Part shown: positions 16,496 through 27,900 of the stretch, piece by piece
How the letters are laid out: the number at the start of each line of letters is the position of its first letter
Numbering within the stretch: position 1 is the stretch's first letter
Notes under the pieces: model-generated
What the model was told of the DNA's origin: nothing
The model's input: the letters and a program-made list of their open reading frames with translations, nothing else
Databases searched by the model: none
Assembly: GCA_037178625.1 (NCBI GenBank)
Contig: JAWZXG010000024.1
Coordinates: forward strand, 372,001-436,000
Reading direction: 5' to 3'
Length of the DNA: 64,000 nt
Source of the DNA: Skeletonema tropicum
Lineage: Eukaryota; Bacillariophyta; Thalassiosirophyceae; Thalassiosirales; Thalassiosiraceae
Translations under genes and position numbers: made by a program

Positions 16496-18736
16496 TTAAT
16501 CCATTGCATTCTTCAAAGCGTATAATCGATCAAGACACTCCTTATTCAAAGCGGCAATAGTCTCATCGTTAGAATCTACCATCATTTCTCCCAAAGCATG
16601 CACACAGTTCGAAATGGCCTGGCTCAAATCAATGCTTGAGTTCTTGAAATACGCGACAAATATTTCCGAATTCCTGCCGCTTGCACGATCACAGAGACTC
16701 CGCAAGGCTTTTAGTCCTTCAAGTCTCACCTTGCTGCCAGCAAAAGCTCCAATGCACTTTGGAGAAGTAACAAGAGACAACAATTCAGCCCAATGTGAAC
16801 ACAGTCTATGAAACGATGCTCCCTTGATGAGGGATGACAGTATCACTACGAAGCTGCCTTGCATAGGAAAAGAGTCTTCCATCATTCTTGGGCGCACCAG
16901 CTTGAGATATGTAGCTGGATCAACAAACTTGGCCATTAGGCAAAACACTTGCTCAATCTGGTCAATGACCCTCAAGTGTTCGTGATCGTGATGCGACGCC
17001 ATTTCGATGTCGATTGCCTTGGCAAATTTGTTCAGTGTGCGGTGAAAGTCTTTGGTGAGATGCTGTTCGCAATATGTTGTGAGTATCAGCAAGAGCTCTG
17101 CAGACCTTAGACGCGTTTCGGCCCTCCAGTTGGTAAGCTCTTCTAACACGGTAAGAAAGAATCGACTTGTGTTGTTGCGTACAAATAGTCTAGCGCCAAG
17201 ACAAGGTCGACATGCAAATGGCTTTGGTAGGTCTGTATTGTAGTCGATTGTATCGTCCCCGTCTACACCCAGCTGACGCCGGTCAATGAATTCATCAGGA
17301 TGGTCGCGTTCATACTGCTCCCCACACTTGTCAACACAGTTCAATGCTGCATTCTGAACTTCGGATACCGTATCATTGATGAATAACAGGACATACGGAA
17401 GAAGACGCTGTTCATGATCGTATCTGTCTGGAAGATTAATCAAGAGGGATTGCAACATTTCACAACAGCGCAAGCGAACACGTGGGTTGCGATGCGAGGA
17501 TAGTTCTGCAAGAATATTTACTGAGACAGCGTATTGTGAGTCATAAAAGCTAGCAATTGACAGTGCATTGTCAGCCTTGAACCCCACAAGATCCGTAATT
17601 GCTGCTGATCCAGCACCTTTACGTTTCGCCCTATCGGGAACAACGATGCTTGCCTCAAGCAAGTCCATTGCAGCTACAATGACTGCAGTGTTACGATTCC
17701 GGCAGTTTGGCAACACAGCTCTTGCCAAGCCAGTTGCGAAATATTTTGCACCCAATTCTAAGTGGGGAATGCGAAGCAGCTGAGCTAAAAGATGAGAGGC
17801 GGCAATCTTGACATCAGGAAATGGATCCTTGAGACTTGTCTGCAATGACATGATTAACTCAGAGTGATACGGTTCGAGAATTGATGTAGCATTCATATTT
17901 GTGATACTATCCACTAGACACTTTATCGTGTCACACAAAGCTAACCTCATCTCTTCATTGGGCTCAACCATTGTGAACGTGACTGGACCAATCAGACCAT
18001 CTCTATCTTGACGATTGGAAGCTCCTCCTCTTTTGAAATAATCATGCACCTGTTGATTTTGGACGAATACTTCCATGTCCTTATCGTATGCACAGGGTGC
18101 ATATCGAGCGACGATCGAAGCTATTAGGTAGGGCACATGCCTTGCGAGATCAATGTTGGCACGGAGAAGTGACTGTATGCACTCTAGCGATAGGCTTCGG
18201 CATTTCTCTGATTTGTGACCGAGCAATTGAAAGAGAGCTTTGCCACAAGTGTCCATTATTGCCTGGAGTTGCTGTTTGTTGTCATTGGAGGCACATAGCA
18301 GTGGCTTGATAGCATTGCTAAGCTTCGAAAGCGATTCAATCTGTGAAGCAATGTCATTGCTCTTCAAAACACTTGCCAATCGTTCGTTTCTTAGTGGCTG
18401 TTTCTCCAATGCGGCGAGAGGAGCCTCTTCGCCTTCTGCATCTTCATCATCGGAATCGTGATCTAACGTGGAAAATGTTACTGCCAACTCAGACAGACTG
18501 GCAGACAGTGCTTCAGACTCGTCTCCTGTTATCGGTACAACTTCAGTTACTTGAGAGGAGGGTGTGAATGAATCAATATCAAAGAGTACTTGCTTTTGCT
18601 GTTTGATAGCGATGAGTTGCTTCTTCTTTTTGTTGCTGACGAGACCGCTTCGCTTCTTTGTGGAGATATTTTTCAGGATAGAGTTGCCATCATCCTCGCT
18701 CCGTAAAGACTTCCAAATCGCGTCAATCTCAGTCAT
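16496..18736 (-). CDS. DNAAF5: DNAAF5/HEATR2-like dynein axonemal assembly factor
   Basis: 746 residues of HEAT repeats after a short charged N-terminus. Segments such as LQTSLKDPFPDVKIAASHL, INDTVSEVQNAAL, RPCLGARLFVRNN, ELTNWRAETRLRSAELL and KFVDPATYLKLVRPRM line up in order with human DNAAF5 (LLDPFAAVRR, LNDEVPEVRQ, RPVLGCRELVFRNL, DITDWVVGTRVKSAQLL, TFVSPEVFLKLI) as I remember it. Human DNAAF5 is 855 residues. The protein helps preassemble axonemal dynein arms in the cytoplasm. Its presence implies motile flagella. The gene is converging and close to the ABC1 gene (54 bp). Confidence 0.85.
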   Translation of the reverse strand: MTEIDAIWKSLRSEDDGNSILKNISTKKRSGLVSNKKKKQLIAIKQQKQVLFDIDSFTPSSQVTEVVPITGDESEALSASLSELAVTFSTLDHDSDDEDAEGEEAPLAALEKQPLRNERLASVLKSNDIASQIESLSKLSNAIKPLLCASNDNKQQLQAIMDTCGKALFQLLGHKSEKCRSLSLECIQSLLRANIDLARHVPYLIASIVARYAPCAYDKDMEVFVQNQQVHDYFKRGGASNRQDRDGLIGPVTFTMVEPNEEMRLALCDTIKCLVDSITNMNATSILEPYHSELIMSLQTSLKDPFPDVKIAASHLLAQLLRIPHLELGAKYFATGLARAVLPNCRNRNTAVIVAAMDLLEASIVVPDRAKRKGAGSAAITDLVGFKADNALSIASFYDSQYAVSVNILAELSSHRNPRVRLRCCEMLQSLLINLPDRYDHEQRLLPYVLLFINDTVSEVQNAALNCVDKCGEQYERDHPDEFIDRRQLGVDGDDTIDYNTDLPKPFACRPCLGARLFVRNNTSRFFLTVLEELTNWRAETRLRSAELLLILTTYCEQHLTKDFHRTLNKFAKAIDIEMASHHDHEHLRVIDQIEQVFCLMAKFVDPATYLKLVRPRMMEDSFPMQGSFVVILSSLIKGASFHRLCSHWAELLSLVTSPKCIGAFAGSKVRLEGLKALRSLCDRASGRNSEIFVAYFKNSSIDLSQAISNCVHALGEMMVDSNDETIAALNKECLDRLYALKNAMD

Positions 18737-19104
18737 TGTCTTAAATGGCTTGCTGTTAACGTGAAAAGCCGCTGACTCAATCTTGTAATTGACGTGTCCG
18801 TCGACGTATGAGCACTATGGCCAAGGTTTTGATGGACATGCAAAACCTCTGGATTTTTAAAATTTGATTTATCGTACGAATGTTATGGTACCACCGATTT
18901 GTAATGTCGCCTTCTCTGACCATCTCACATCATTGCTTTCTTCCCTCGCACTTGGTTGATGTTGATTTTGGATCATCACTGAACTCGGCGTATGAACACT
19001 CCAATCATTGTCTCATGGTGATTATTTTTTTCCCAACAAGAGTATCGTAAGTAATTTTTCGATCCACAACAATCCACCCCTCAACCCCCTCAACTAAGTA
19101 ACTC
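18737..19104. other. Intergenic region upstream of the DNAAF5-like gene
   Basis: 368 bp between two minus-strand genes. It should hold the promoter of the DNAAF5-like gene and the 3' UTR of the SNARE gene. T-rich around 19023-19033. No repeat, RNA gene or TATA box that I would defend. Confidence 0.4.
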
Positions 19105-19497
19105 TCATCTCACCAACCAATACAAAAACACCATAACAAACACAACAAACCCCACCAAATAACACATATGCTTCGCCCCCCCTCTCTCCAACATAATCCC
19201 CATCCGTGCCAAACTGCCCGTCAACATATCCCCCACATTCCCAAACGAATCACCCATCCCATCCAATAAATTATTCTGTTCTTGAACTTCATTGCCAATG
19301 TCTAATGTGAGGCCTTTTAGTCGTGCGACTTGATCGGAGAGTTCGGATATGCGATCGTTATTTTGGGATTCCATGATGGAGGTGTTGGCTTCGTGGGAGG
19401 ACATGCCGTTGTTGTTATTGTTTCGTCGGCCTCCTCGGCCGGATTCGAGATTGTTGTACATGTCTTGATCGTTGGAACGGGGTGGACGTTGGCGCAT
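19105..19497 (-). CDS. BET1: Bet1-type Qc-SNARE
   Basis: 130 residues. A disordered Asn/Arg-rich N-terminus is followed by a heptad SNARE helix (NNDRISELSDQVARLKGLTL...) whose central residue is Gln in NEVQEQNNLL, and by a C-terminal membrane anchor (YLVGFVVFVMVFLYWLVR). Length, order and the ISELSDQV/LKGLTLDIGNEV pattern fit Bet1/Bet1-like SNAREs acting in ER-Golgi transport. Sft1-like assignment is an alternative. Confidence 0.87.
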   Translation of the reverse strand: MRQRPPRSNDQDMYNNLESGRGGRRNNNNNGMSSHEANTSIMESQNNDRISELSDQVARLKGLTLDIGNEVQEQNNLLDGMGDSFGNVGDMLTGSLARMGIMLERGGAKHMCYLVGFVVFVMVFLYWLVR

Positions 19498-19994
19498 TTG
19501 AGATGAACTGGAGTTTTGGAGGAATGATTGCTGTTGTTGCTAATCCTCCTGTTATGGTTTATTATTAGGCACGAGTCGCTGTTGTCGTGAGGCTACATGT
19601 ACAATATTCAGTGTTGTTTTACCATGGTCATGGTTTTTATATTTGGGGCTGGTCAGAAGAAATAATGACAGCACAGTAAATGGGACATTTATTAGGCTTT
19701 TGTCAACGTGGTTTTGACACCGCGCCGGCCGACGAAATTGCGCAATCAACTTGAACGTCGCATCGATGACATCTTCAGCGGCAGCTTTTCATGGTGATGT
19801 CTATTCTTTGGTAGACAGAAGCCCACATCATTCATACATAGATTCCTTTGCCTTGGTCGCAGGTTGGTTCATTTCTCTATTGCGTTACTTATGAAGCATC
19901 GATAGCATCGGTAGAGGGTTGTCTGACACGCTATATACTTGTTAGATTCTACGTCATTTCCAATTATACATACATCAAGTAAATCTACCGCACA
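19498..19994. other. Divergent promoter region, SNARE / adenylate kinase
   Basis: 497 bp between start codons pointing away from each other. No strong motif apart from a CACCGCGCCGGCCGACG GC-rich patch near 19716-19732. No repeat or RNA gene seen. Confidence 0.4.
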
Positions 19995-20962
19995 ATGATG
20001 CAAGCATTCGTCTCACCGTACATCCGACGAACTATCGTCGGTAAATCTTCCTCTCTCTCACCAACTACAATTGTACGATCATTTGCGTCAATCTATCATG
20101 CAGAAATGGAGGACCTCAGTCAAGACGAAACAACGTCTACCTCATCATCAACATCATCATCGTCATCATGTGCCCACTCACTCCTCATCTTGGGCAAACC
20201 AGGCGGCGGCAAAGGAACAATTAGTGGCAAGATTCTGAGTGATTTTCCACAATTCCGACATGTTAGTACAGGTGATCAATTGAGACAGCATGTGAGGAAT
20301 GAGACCAAGTTGGGCTTGGAGGCGAAGAAATATATGGATGGTAAGTTCAAAGTGCATATAGTAGTCGTATATGGTGTGCACTGTGCAGCGCATTACATAT
20401 GTTCGTCGTCTCATGACCAATTCTTTCCATATATAAACCAACCACGAAACACACAAACACAGAGGGCTCTCTCGTCCCAGACAATGTCATGATCCAAATG
20501 GTCATGAAAGATGCAGTCGAGGCAATCGCAAATGGTCAATCACTCCTCCTCGATGGGTTCCCTCGCACAATGGAACAAGCCGTGGCACTAGATGAACAAT
20601 TGGATGTAGATATGGTAATCAATCTATGCATCCCAAATGAAACAATTATTGAACGTATCTCGGATAGGTGGATCCACCCAGCTTCGGGCCGTGTGTACAA
20701 TTATTCGTATAAGCCACCGAAGGTTACAGGTGTGGACGACGAGACTGGTGAGCCGCTTGTGCAACGTGATGATGATAAGCCGGAGAGTGTGTTGAAGAGA
20801 TTGAATAAGTATGAGGAGGCAACGAGACCGTTGGTGCAGTATTATGAGAAGAAGGGGGTGATTCAAACTTTCAAGGGGACTGAGAGTGATGTGATTTATC
20901 CGGAAGTGCAAGGATGGCTTGGGGAACAACTTGCAGATGATATCGAAGCTAATACCGTTTGA
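19995..20962 (+). CDS. Adenylate kinase (two exons), probably organellar
   Basis: Exons 19995-20340 and 20463-20962 give 281 residues. The intron 20341-20462 (122 bp, GTAAGT...CACAG) restores KKYMDEGSLVPDNV, which is invariant in the family. Seen: P-loop GKPGGGKGT (about 67), STGDQLR, LLDGFPRT, SDRWIHPASGRVYN and the long LID domain (about 181-218) with RDDDKPESVLKRL, which separates adenylate kinase from the LID-less UMP/CMP kinases. It interconverts ATP + AMP and 2 ADP. An N-terminal extension of about 58 residues rich in Ser, Arg and hydrophobics suggests mitochondrial targeting, followed by a serine run of low complexity. Confidence 0.93.
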
Positions 20963-21478
20963 GATGGTGCGATTATTTGTCTGTTTTGGACGACTTCTTA
21001 TGAATTGTGTAGAGTACTTATACTGGGAGGTTTTTGTAGTGTGAAAGAGTTATTGTTTTGAAGATTGTGCTATTAAGTAGTAACACACACATACCGCATA
21101 CATTAAGATGGTAATCAAAATTGTTATTGAAAAAGACAACACTAGATGCTGATCATTTGGGATATTGAGTATTGTAGCAAGAGCTTTGTCTATTCAGGGG
21201 GATGAATCCTTTCTATCTGCTCAACTCTGTAGCCATCAAGAAAAAGCGCCACAGGAGCTCAGATCGGACTATTTTAAGTGTAAGGCTTAAAATACGTAGA
21301 ATGCTACAAATTTCATTCAGGAATTAGTACGCAGTTGGTAACAGAACTTCTCAGAACCAGCTAGGTTTAAGCGCTTTTTACCTGATGGCTAAGTCTCCTG
21401 TATCCATCTTCAATTCTTCAACACTCTCTGTCTCTGCCAGATTTATCCTTGTTCTTATTCAGGCACCTTGATGTAACC
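20963..21478. other. Intergenic region, adenylate kinase to Nudix gene
   Basis: 516 bp. It should hold the adenylate kinase 3' UTR and the Nudix promoter. AT-rich with no recognisable repeat or RNA gene. Confidence 0.4.
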
Positions 21479-22219
21479 ATGATGTACAGGTTGGCAGCTT
21501 CACTGCTTGCAAGCACGCTATCTGCATCGGCATTCCACTCCTCTCATTATATCAGTCAAGGCTATAGATCATCCGTCTTGCGGCGTGCTTGTGATACCAT
21601 CAGAATCTCTCCCATGACAACAACTCTTTCATCAACATCATCATCACCATCATTTTGTGAAAAATGTGGCACACCAACACAACTGCAAATACCCCAAGGC
21701 GATGAACGTGAAAGACAAGTCTGTACAGACCCATCATGTGGACACATTGCCTATCAAAATCCCAAAGTAGTCGTCGGTGCAATCGCTACATATCAAGACA
21801 AAGTGCTCCTCTGCCAAAGGAATATTGAACCGTGCAAGGGCAAATGGGGATATTGTCAAGGTTTCTTGGAATTGGGCGAAACTTCTCGGCAGGGAGCCGC
21901 AAGAGAGACCTGGGAGGAGGCTGGTGTGACAGTGGATCCATCCAAATTGGAATTATTGGCTATATACAACCTTGCTGGCATGCAAGTTCAACTCATTTAC
22001 AGAGTGGAACTTGAAAATGATACATTTGAAGCTGGACATGAGTCAAGTGATGTCAAGTTTGTTTCTTGGGATGAAATACCATGGGATGACTTGGCGTTTG
22101 CAACAGTGGAATGGGGTCTGGAACACGCAAAAAGTATGAAAGATATGGCAACACCTGTTATACAAGAGAGAACAAAGTTGATTACAGAAGATGGCAAGTG
22201 GGAAGTAGAGGAAGGTTAA
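21479..22219 (+). CDS. NUDX23-like Nudix hydrolase (FAD pyrophosphatase type), plastid-targeted
   Basis: 246 residues from ATG at 21479 (a second ATG follows directly). The signal peptide MMYRLAASLLASTLSASAFHSS carries the ASAF plastid motif. A zinc ribbon (FCEKCG... VCTDPSCGH, about residues 59-87) precedes the Nudix box G-x5-E-x7-R-E-x2-E-E-x-G (GFLELGE...RETWEEAG, about 127-150). IAYQNPKVVVG, VLLCQRNIEP and EIPWDDLAF are shared with Arabidopsis NUDX23, a chloroplast FAD pyrophosphatase that tunes flavin levels, so the same role is likely here. Confidence 0.88.
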   Translation: MMYRLAASLLASTLSASAFHSSHYISQGYRSSVLRRACDTIRISPMTTTLSSTSSSPSFCEKCGTPTQLQIPQGDERERQVCTDPSCGHIAYQNPKVVVGAIATYQDKVLLCQRNIEPCKGKWGYCQGFLELGETSRQGAARETWEEAGVTVDPSKLELLAIYNLAGMQVQLIYRVELENDTFEAGHESSDVKFVSWDEIPWDDLAFATVEWGLEHAKSMKDMATPVIQERTKLITEDGKWEVEEG

Positions 22220-22552
22220 GATATGATGCAACGCAACGACTGCAAGTCCATTTTTTAATCGATGTAATAAAAAATATATTCGTCTAGTATTATGAAACCC
22301 CTTTCCTCCCACAATAAGGAGTGAACACCCTCCCAATTTCCCCAAAAACAATCTTTCCTCACATGACAAAATTGACCTGAACTCTTCAACATATGACATA
22401 ATTATTTCGTGCTTCTCCCCCCAAGTTAATATTAAAACTTTTTGCACATATCTTGTGTCACCTCATCTCAAAAATTCATTCACTTTCGTTCCTATGCCAC
22501 CCATCTCCCCCTCTATTTATCCAACCCAACACAATAGTAGTCAATAATATCT
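22220..22552. other. Convergent 3' region
   Basis: 333 bp between the Nudix gene and the DPY30 gene, which end toward each other. AATAAAAAATAT near 22265 may act as poly(A) signal for the Nudix transcript. C/T-rich near 22500. Nothing else seen. Confidence 0.4.
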
Positions 22553-22963
22553 CTATTTCTTCTGAGGATCATGACTCAACAAATAAGCAGCCAACCACTC
22601 CACCGGATTCGCCGGACGTTCCTTCACTAATTCGCTCATTCCATCCAACAAAATTGGCACAACAGTTTGATCCAAGTATGCACGGATGGGTAACGCTTGA
22701 AAATTCTTTTGTTTATCTGCGGCTACGGCTGAAGCGGCAGAATTGGAGGGTGCCGCGGCGGGTTGCACCGCGGCGGTGGAAGATGATGTTGTTGTGGATT
22801 GTGTTGGTGTAGGTGCAGGTGGTTGTGTAGTGTTGCCGCCACCGCTGCTGGGTGTGGCTTCTGGTTGTTCGCCAGTGGCAGACTGTTCGGTAGTCTCTGT
22901 TGGAGCAGCGCTTTCTGCTTCGGCGGGTGCTGGTGCGGCGGCAGGTGGTTGTTCGACTTCCAT
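22553..22963 (-). CDS. DPY30: DPY30-like COMPASS subunit
   Basis: 136 residues. The first 85 are low complexity (Ala, Pro, Thr, Glu, Gln). The last 50 are a textbook Dpy-30 motif: [34 protein letters not shown], nearly identical to animal DPY30. This two-helix dimerisation module docks onto Ash2L/Bre2 in histone H3K4 methyltransferase (COMPASS) complexes; the same fold also occurs in flagellar radial-spoke and adenylate kinase proteins. It is divergent from the Tcd1-type gene across 285 bp containing two E2F-like sites. Confidence 0.93.
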   Translation of the reverse strand: MEVEQPPAAAPAPAEAESAAPTETTEQSATGEQPEATPSSGGGNTTQPPAPTPTQSTTTSSSTAAVQPAAAPSNSAASAVAADKQKNFQALPIRAYLDQTVVPILLDGMSELVKERPANPVEWLAAYLLSHDPQKK

Positions 22964-23064
22964 GGTTGTATTGGCTGTTGTTCGGAGTGGTAGTATTCTG
23001 CTAGCAATGACAGTTTGTCATGGTGCATGTTAGTTGCATGGCATAAGATTTTGAATTTTGATTG

Positions 23065-23121
23065 TTTTGGCGCGCCCGTCTTGCTTTCGCCAAATAAGAT
23101 CACTTCTACTTTTTGGCGCGC
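23065..23121. promoter_or_regulatory. Two E2F-like TTTTGGCGCGC sites
   Basis: TTTTGGCGCGCC at 23065-23076 and TTTTTGGCGCGC at 23110-23121 lie in the divergent promoter between DPY30 (start 22963) and the Tcd1-type gene (start 23249). They share the E2F/DP core with sites at 14722-14748 and 56102-56111. Factor binding is inferred. Confidence 0.5.
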
Positions 23122-23248
23122 TTCACCATCAAAAAGCGCAAAAAATGCAAAATTCAGCAGATAGATTACTTAGATGCCACCTGCAGTTGCCCCAACCTGC
23201 TGACGACAATACACATCGAAGCCCGAAGCACCACCGGCACCATCGAAA

Positions 23249-24742
23249 ATGAAGAGCGAGAGGAACGGTCAGATTGCCTTTGCAGCTGGATTGCTAGCAG
23301 GATCCATCGCAACACTTCTCCTAACCTCATCACGAAAGAACAAATCATCATCATCTACTGATGCCCTCCAAGCACCTACAAATAATTATGCTGATGCTGC
23401 TCAATCATCGTCACAGGCCATGCCAGATGAAATTCGATCCGAAATGCTAAGCCGCAATTCACTCTACTTCGAATCTTCCAACGGAATGACCGACATTTCA
23501 AACTCATGTGTCCTCGTGGTAGGTCTTGGTGGTGTAGGATCACACACTGCTCACATGCTCGCACGATCTGGAGTCAAGTATCTCCGTCTTGTCGACTTTG
23601 ATCAAGTGACATTATCCAGTCTGAATCGTCATGCAGTTGCGACACTCAAGGATGTAGGTCTGCCCAAGGTTACAGTCTTGTGCAATCACTTACGGCAAAT
23701 CTGTCCAGATGAAAGTAGATTGGTACTAGATCCAGTAGTCAAGATGTACACTGGTGATAGAGAACGAGATGGAACAATGATGGATCCTCCTGAGGGAGTA
23801 AAACAATGGGATATGGTAATTGATGCGATTGATGATGTCCCAACGAAGGCAAATTTGATCTCGTATTGTGCCAAGCGTGATATTCGAGTGATATCTTGCA
23901 TGGGTGCGGGAGGGAAAGCTGATCCAACACGAGTACACATTAGTGATTTACGAAGTGCCTCTCGTGATCCATTGGCTACTGCCGTACGTCAAAAGTTACG
24001 ATTGTTGGCAAAGAAGGAAGCCAAGGAGTCTGGAGAGAATATTACAAATGGCTCGGGTGTTTCAACTGGTGGGTGGCTTTCCTGTGTAGATGATGATTCG
24101 AAGTTGGCAGTTGTATTCAGCTCTGAAAAGGTGGTGGCCAAGTTGGCTGCTATAACTGACGAGCAGAAGGAAGAAGGTATGCACAACTTTGGTGCTGTGG
24201 ATAATATGAGAGTTCGTGTGCTCCCCGTCGTTGGGACTATGCCAGCAATTATGGGTCAAACACTTGCAGCCATGGCTTTATGTGAGCTTGGTGGAAAACC
24301 ATTCTCCCCAGTTGGGGCCGAAAGAGTGGGGAGAAATATTAGGCATAAGCTTTATCAGCACCTGAAATCAAGGGAGAAGAAGTTGGAAGACAAGCTGACA
24401 CCGACTTTGAAAGAGGGGTCAGAAAATTACACAACAACTGGGACTTATATTGGTACAATCCAAATTGATCCTGATGACGTAGAGTATTTGATGGCTGAAT
24501 TGTGGAAGAACAAGTGTGCGATATCTGGGTCGCGTCTTGGAACAGTGCTGGAACTTTACCGATGGGACATGACTAAGCCAGCAACGCCAAATAATTTGGT
24601 CTTGATGAGTGTCAAGTCTGCACAAAAGTTTGAGAAAGATTTCGAAGAGTTGGGTGATGGAAGGAAGGGAGTGGATGAAAGCTGCAGAGCTAGGATTGAA
24701 AAGAGGCTGAAGATGTGCGTTCTAGACGCAGAAGATGAATGA
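23249..24742 (+). CDS. tRNA threonylcarbamoyladenosine dehydratase (TcdA/Tcd1-Tcd2 type)
   Basis: 497 residues. An N-terminal hydrophobic anchor (about 8-26) is followed by a ThiF/E1-like Rossmann domain: VLVVGLGGVGSHTAHMLARSG (about 90-110), RLVDFD, LSSLNRHA and DAIDDVPTKANLI. Order and motifs match bacterial TcdA (CsdL) and yeast Tcd1/Tcd2, which use ATP to cyclise t6A in tRNA to ct6A; the yeast proteins sit in the mitochondrial outer membrane, consistent with the anchor. The C-terminal 130 residues resemble the yeast extension more than bacterial TcdA. Confidence 0.88.
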   Translation: MKSERNGQIAFAAGLLAGSIATLLLTSSRKNKSSSSTDALQAPTNNYADAAQSSSQAMPDEIRSEMLSRNSLYFESSNGMTDISNSCVLVVGLGGVGSHTAHMLARSGVKYLRLVDFDQVTLSSLNRHAVATLKDVGLPKVTVLCNHLRQICPDESRLVLDPVVKMYTGDRERDGTMMDPPEGVKQWDMVIDAIDDVPTKANLISYCAKRDIRVISCMGAGGKADPTRVHISDLRSASRDPLATAVRQKLRLLAKKEAKESGENITNGSGVSTGGWLSCVDDDSKLAVVFSSEKVVAKLAAITDEQKEEGMHNFGAVDNMRVRVLPVVGTMPAIMGQTLAAMALCELGGKPFSPVGAERVGRNIRHKLYQHLKSREKKLEDKLTPTLKEGSENYTTTGTYIGTIQIDPDDVEYLMAELWKNKCAISGSRLGTVLELYRWDMTKPATPNNLVLMSVKSAQKFEKDFEELGDGRKGVDESCRARIEKRLKMCVLDAEDE

Positions 24743-24931
24743 AACTCGACCCAGAAAGTACATGCATATGAAGACAAAGACTAAAAACAGCTTCGTGGTT
24801 TAGGTAGGTACTAGCTGCGGACAATTGAACCTCATCAGGTCACCTACTATGCTTCAGAGCATGCATCGTGAAGAAATTCCGCAATTAAGTGTCATATTGA
24901 GGTTTTCGCGGAAGCTATGTACTGGTTAAAC

Positions 24932-27900
24932 TTAGAACACATCTTGCTTCTTCAACTCAACTCTTGTTAACGCGTCTCCTCCATCTTCCTGGTCTGCAGG
25001 TCTGAAACTCTTGACCCATTGTCGATCGGTCCGAAGCCATTCGCGAATTTTTTTCTTCAGTACGCCCGTACCATGCCCGTGCAAGATGAATACTACTGAT
25101 CTATTGCTCATGGCTGCATTACTAAAAGCATATAAGCACAATCGTTTTGACTCTTCAAAGTTCTTCGCAATGCAGTCGACAGTATTGCTCTTCGTTTTCA
25201 TTGTAGATCCCGTGTCCCTCGGAGATGAGCTGGCAGACATTTCTACTGGAGAGTCTGCTGAAGCATCCAATTCTAATGCTCTTTGAGCCATCTTAGACAT
25301 CTTTGGGTTGCTGCTTGTGCTGGCCTTCGCAGCATATCCAGACGAAGGAGGTAATGCAATTTCCTTTAGTGTCAATCTAACCGGCACTCCTGCAACTGCT
25401 ACTTGGATCTTCTTGCCAACCTGTTTCACAACTCCTTCCTTACCATGAAAGGCTCCCTTCTTGCATACAACAACCTTGTCACCAACGCTGACCTTGTTGA
25501 TTCCACTCATTTCAGATATCGGAATTAGTTCCGCATCTACCGCTTGGTTTTGTTGCTGCTTTAGCCTACTCATAACGCCTGGTACATTCTCTGCATCGGA
25601 CAGAACTTCCCTCTTCACAATTCGAATGTCACTCCAGCTAAAAAGTGTAAACAGAAGAAAAGTTAGAGAAAAAAGAGAGAAAAAAGGCAGTCCAATGCAC
25701 CTAAGGAAACTTGCGACCATTCCAATATGTACTCACCTATCAGCAATTACCTTCTTCGATGCGCCACTGCCTTTGAGCTTTTGTAAGATATCTTCAAGCA
25801 GCTTTTCTTTTTCTTCCAACTTGGAAGCAAATTTCTTTGCCTCTTCTCTCCTCGCATTAAGCTGCTTTGCTTCAAGGCGCTCTCGCTGCTTCTTCATATC
25901 TGCTTTAAGTTCTCTCATTTCATGCTCACGTTTACGTAGCTCCTCTGCCTTTTCTTCGACTAGCAGTTTTTGATCTTCAAGGTCACGTATCAGTTCACCC
26001 ATCTGTCGAGTCTCTGTGTCTAATAGCGCATACGCACGTTCAATAACAGCTGGTGGCAGCTTTAACCTCTCTGCAACGGCCAAAGCAAACGACTCGCCGA
26101 CCACACCAGGAAGTAATTTGTACGTGGGTTTGCCATTTTTGAATTGCATGCCCGCGACAGCGAATCGTTCATCAGCTGATGCTAGCTGCTTTAGCTCCAT
26201 ATAGTGAGTTGTTATCGCCACCCTGCAATTTCTATCTAACAGTGCCTCCAAAATTGCCTGAGCAATTGCCACACCTTGGTTAGGATCCGTACCCGATCCC
26301 AACTCATCCATCAGCACCAACGCGTTCCTGTCTGCTCCGGCCAGCACCTCTCGACACACTAACATGTGCCCAGAAAAGGTCGAAAGATCCCCATCAACAC
26401 TCTGAATGTCGCCAATATCAGCTAAGATAGGAGAGAAGAAGTCTACACGAGCTGGTTCATGTGATTTTGAAGGCACGGGGATTGCATCGCGCACCATCAA
26501 TGCAAAAAGCCCCAGCAGCTTCAAGACAATAGTCTTACCACCAGAGTTGGGACCTGTCAATATCAGTCCCATATTACCGTCTTGGCCAATGTCTACATCA
26601 CTTCCCACCACTCCCTCCAAACCTCGAAGCAACAGAATTGGGTGTCTCGCTTCCTTCACGCTAACGACACCATCTTCAGCAACAGTAGGCACAACGCCTT
26701 CTAACCGCTTCCCTAATTTCACACGTGCCATTGTCACATCGAGCTGGCCCACGCTTGCTACATTCCTCTCAATCTCGTCACGGTGCTGCACTATCATCTC
26801 TGTCAATTGGCGCCAGACTCGTGCTTCCTCCGCACGCAACTCTGCCTCTGCTTGCCTCAACTCATTTGTCGGTCCAACAATCTCGGAAGGCTCTACATAC
26901 GCCGTCTTGCCACTGCGAGATGCATCATGCACTATTCCCACGGAGTTGGAGTAACTTTGCTGCACGGGGATAACTAAGCGGCCATTGATTTCCATTGTTA
27001 GCGATCCACCCGATTCTACAGCTAGCTTACTCTTCATACTAGGCAGTGACAAGATGGATTCAATGGATGAGAGGATGTCACGTTTGTAGGTGCGCACCTT
27101 GGCTCTCAGACGACCTATCCCTGGAAATGTAGTTCCACTCAATTTACCTTCATCATCAAATGCATTCGTGAGAAGGTGGAATAATTCATCGTCAATTGTA
27201 ATTGATTGGGTCAACCTTGGCAGTTCCACAAATAGATCTTGCTGCAGATCATCATTATTGCTAGAAGACTCTTCTTCTTCGTTGAACTCTTTCAAGGCAC
27301 GAGACCAATCTAACACATCATACGCTGTCTCCAACATTTGCGTAATGTCAAGGATCTCTGGACCTTCTAATACCTTCCCTTCATCAACAATATCAAATAT
27401 AGGTTCTAAATCAAATGTATGACCATCGATTGGTGGTGCACCTAGTGGTTTTCTTTGTGCTTTCTTCTTCCCTTTATTATTCCCCTGTTGTGGTTGTCTC
27501 GAGGAGGTGACCCATCCAGACACTCTGCCTTCCATTAATCGCTGCATCTCTTGTACTGCTCCATAACGATGATGGACTCCATCAACATTAGACGCTGTCA
27601 GTGGCATTGTGGCAATGTCTTCGTCAACGTCTTTGTCTGATGATGCAACTTTTGCTTGTTCATCTGAAGAATGTGATTTCAGAACAATCTCTTGCCCTTT
27701 CACCGTGCTGCATTCTTTTGCCAATGCGCGGAGAACTAGTGGATAATCCAGAGTTTCCAAAGTTCTTTGGGTCATATCTAAATGTTGATCTTCCTCATTT
27801 TGTCTGGTTGCGTGCAGTTTGTTATTACTCTGTGCAAATGTATCATCATTATTTGAATTTTGCAGTACCCCAGCATATTCCCCCAAAATGCTATTGCTCT

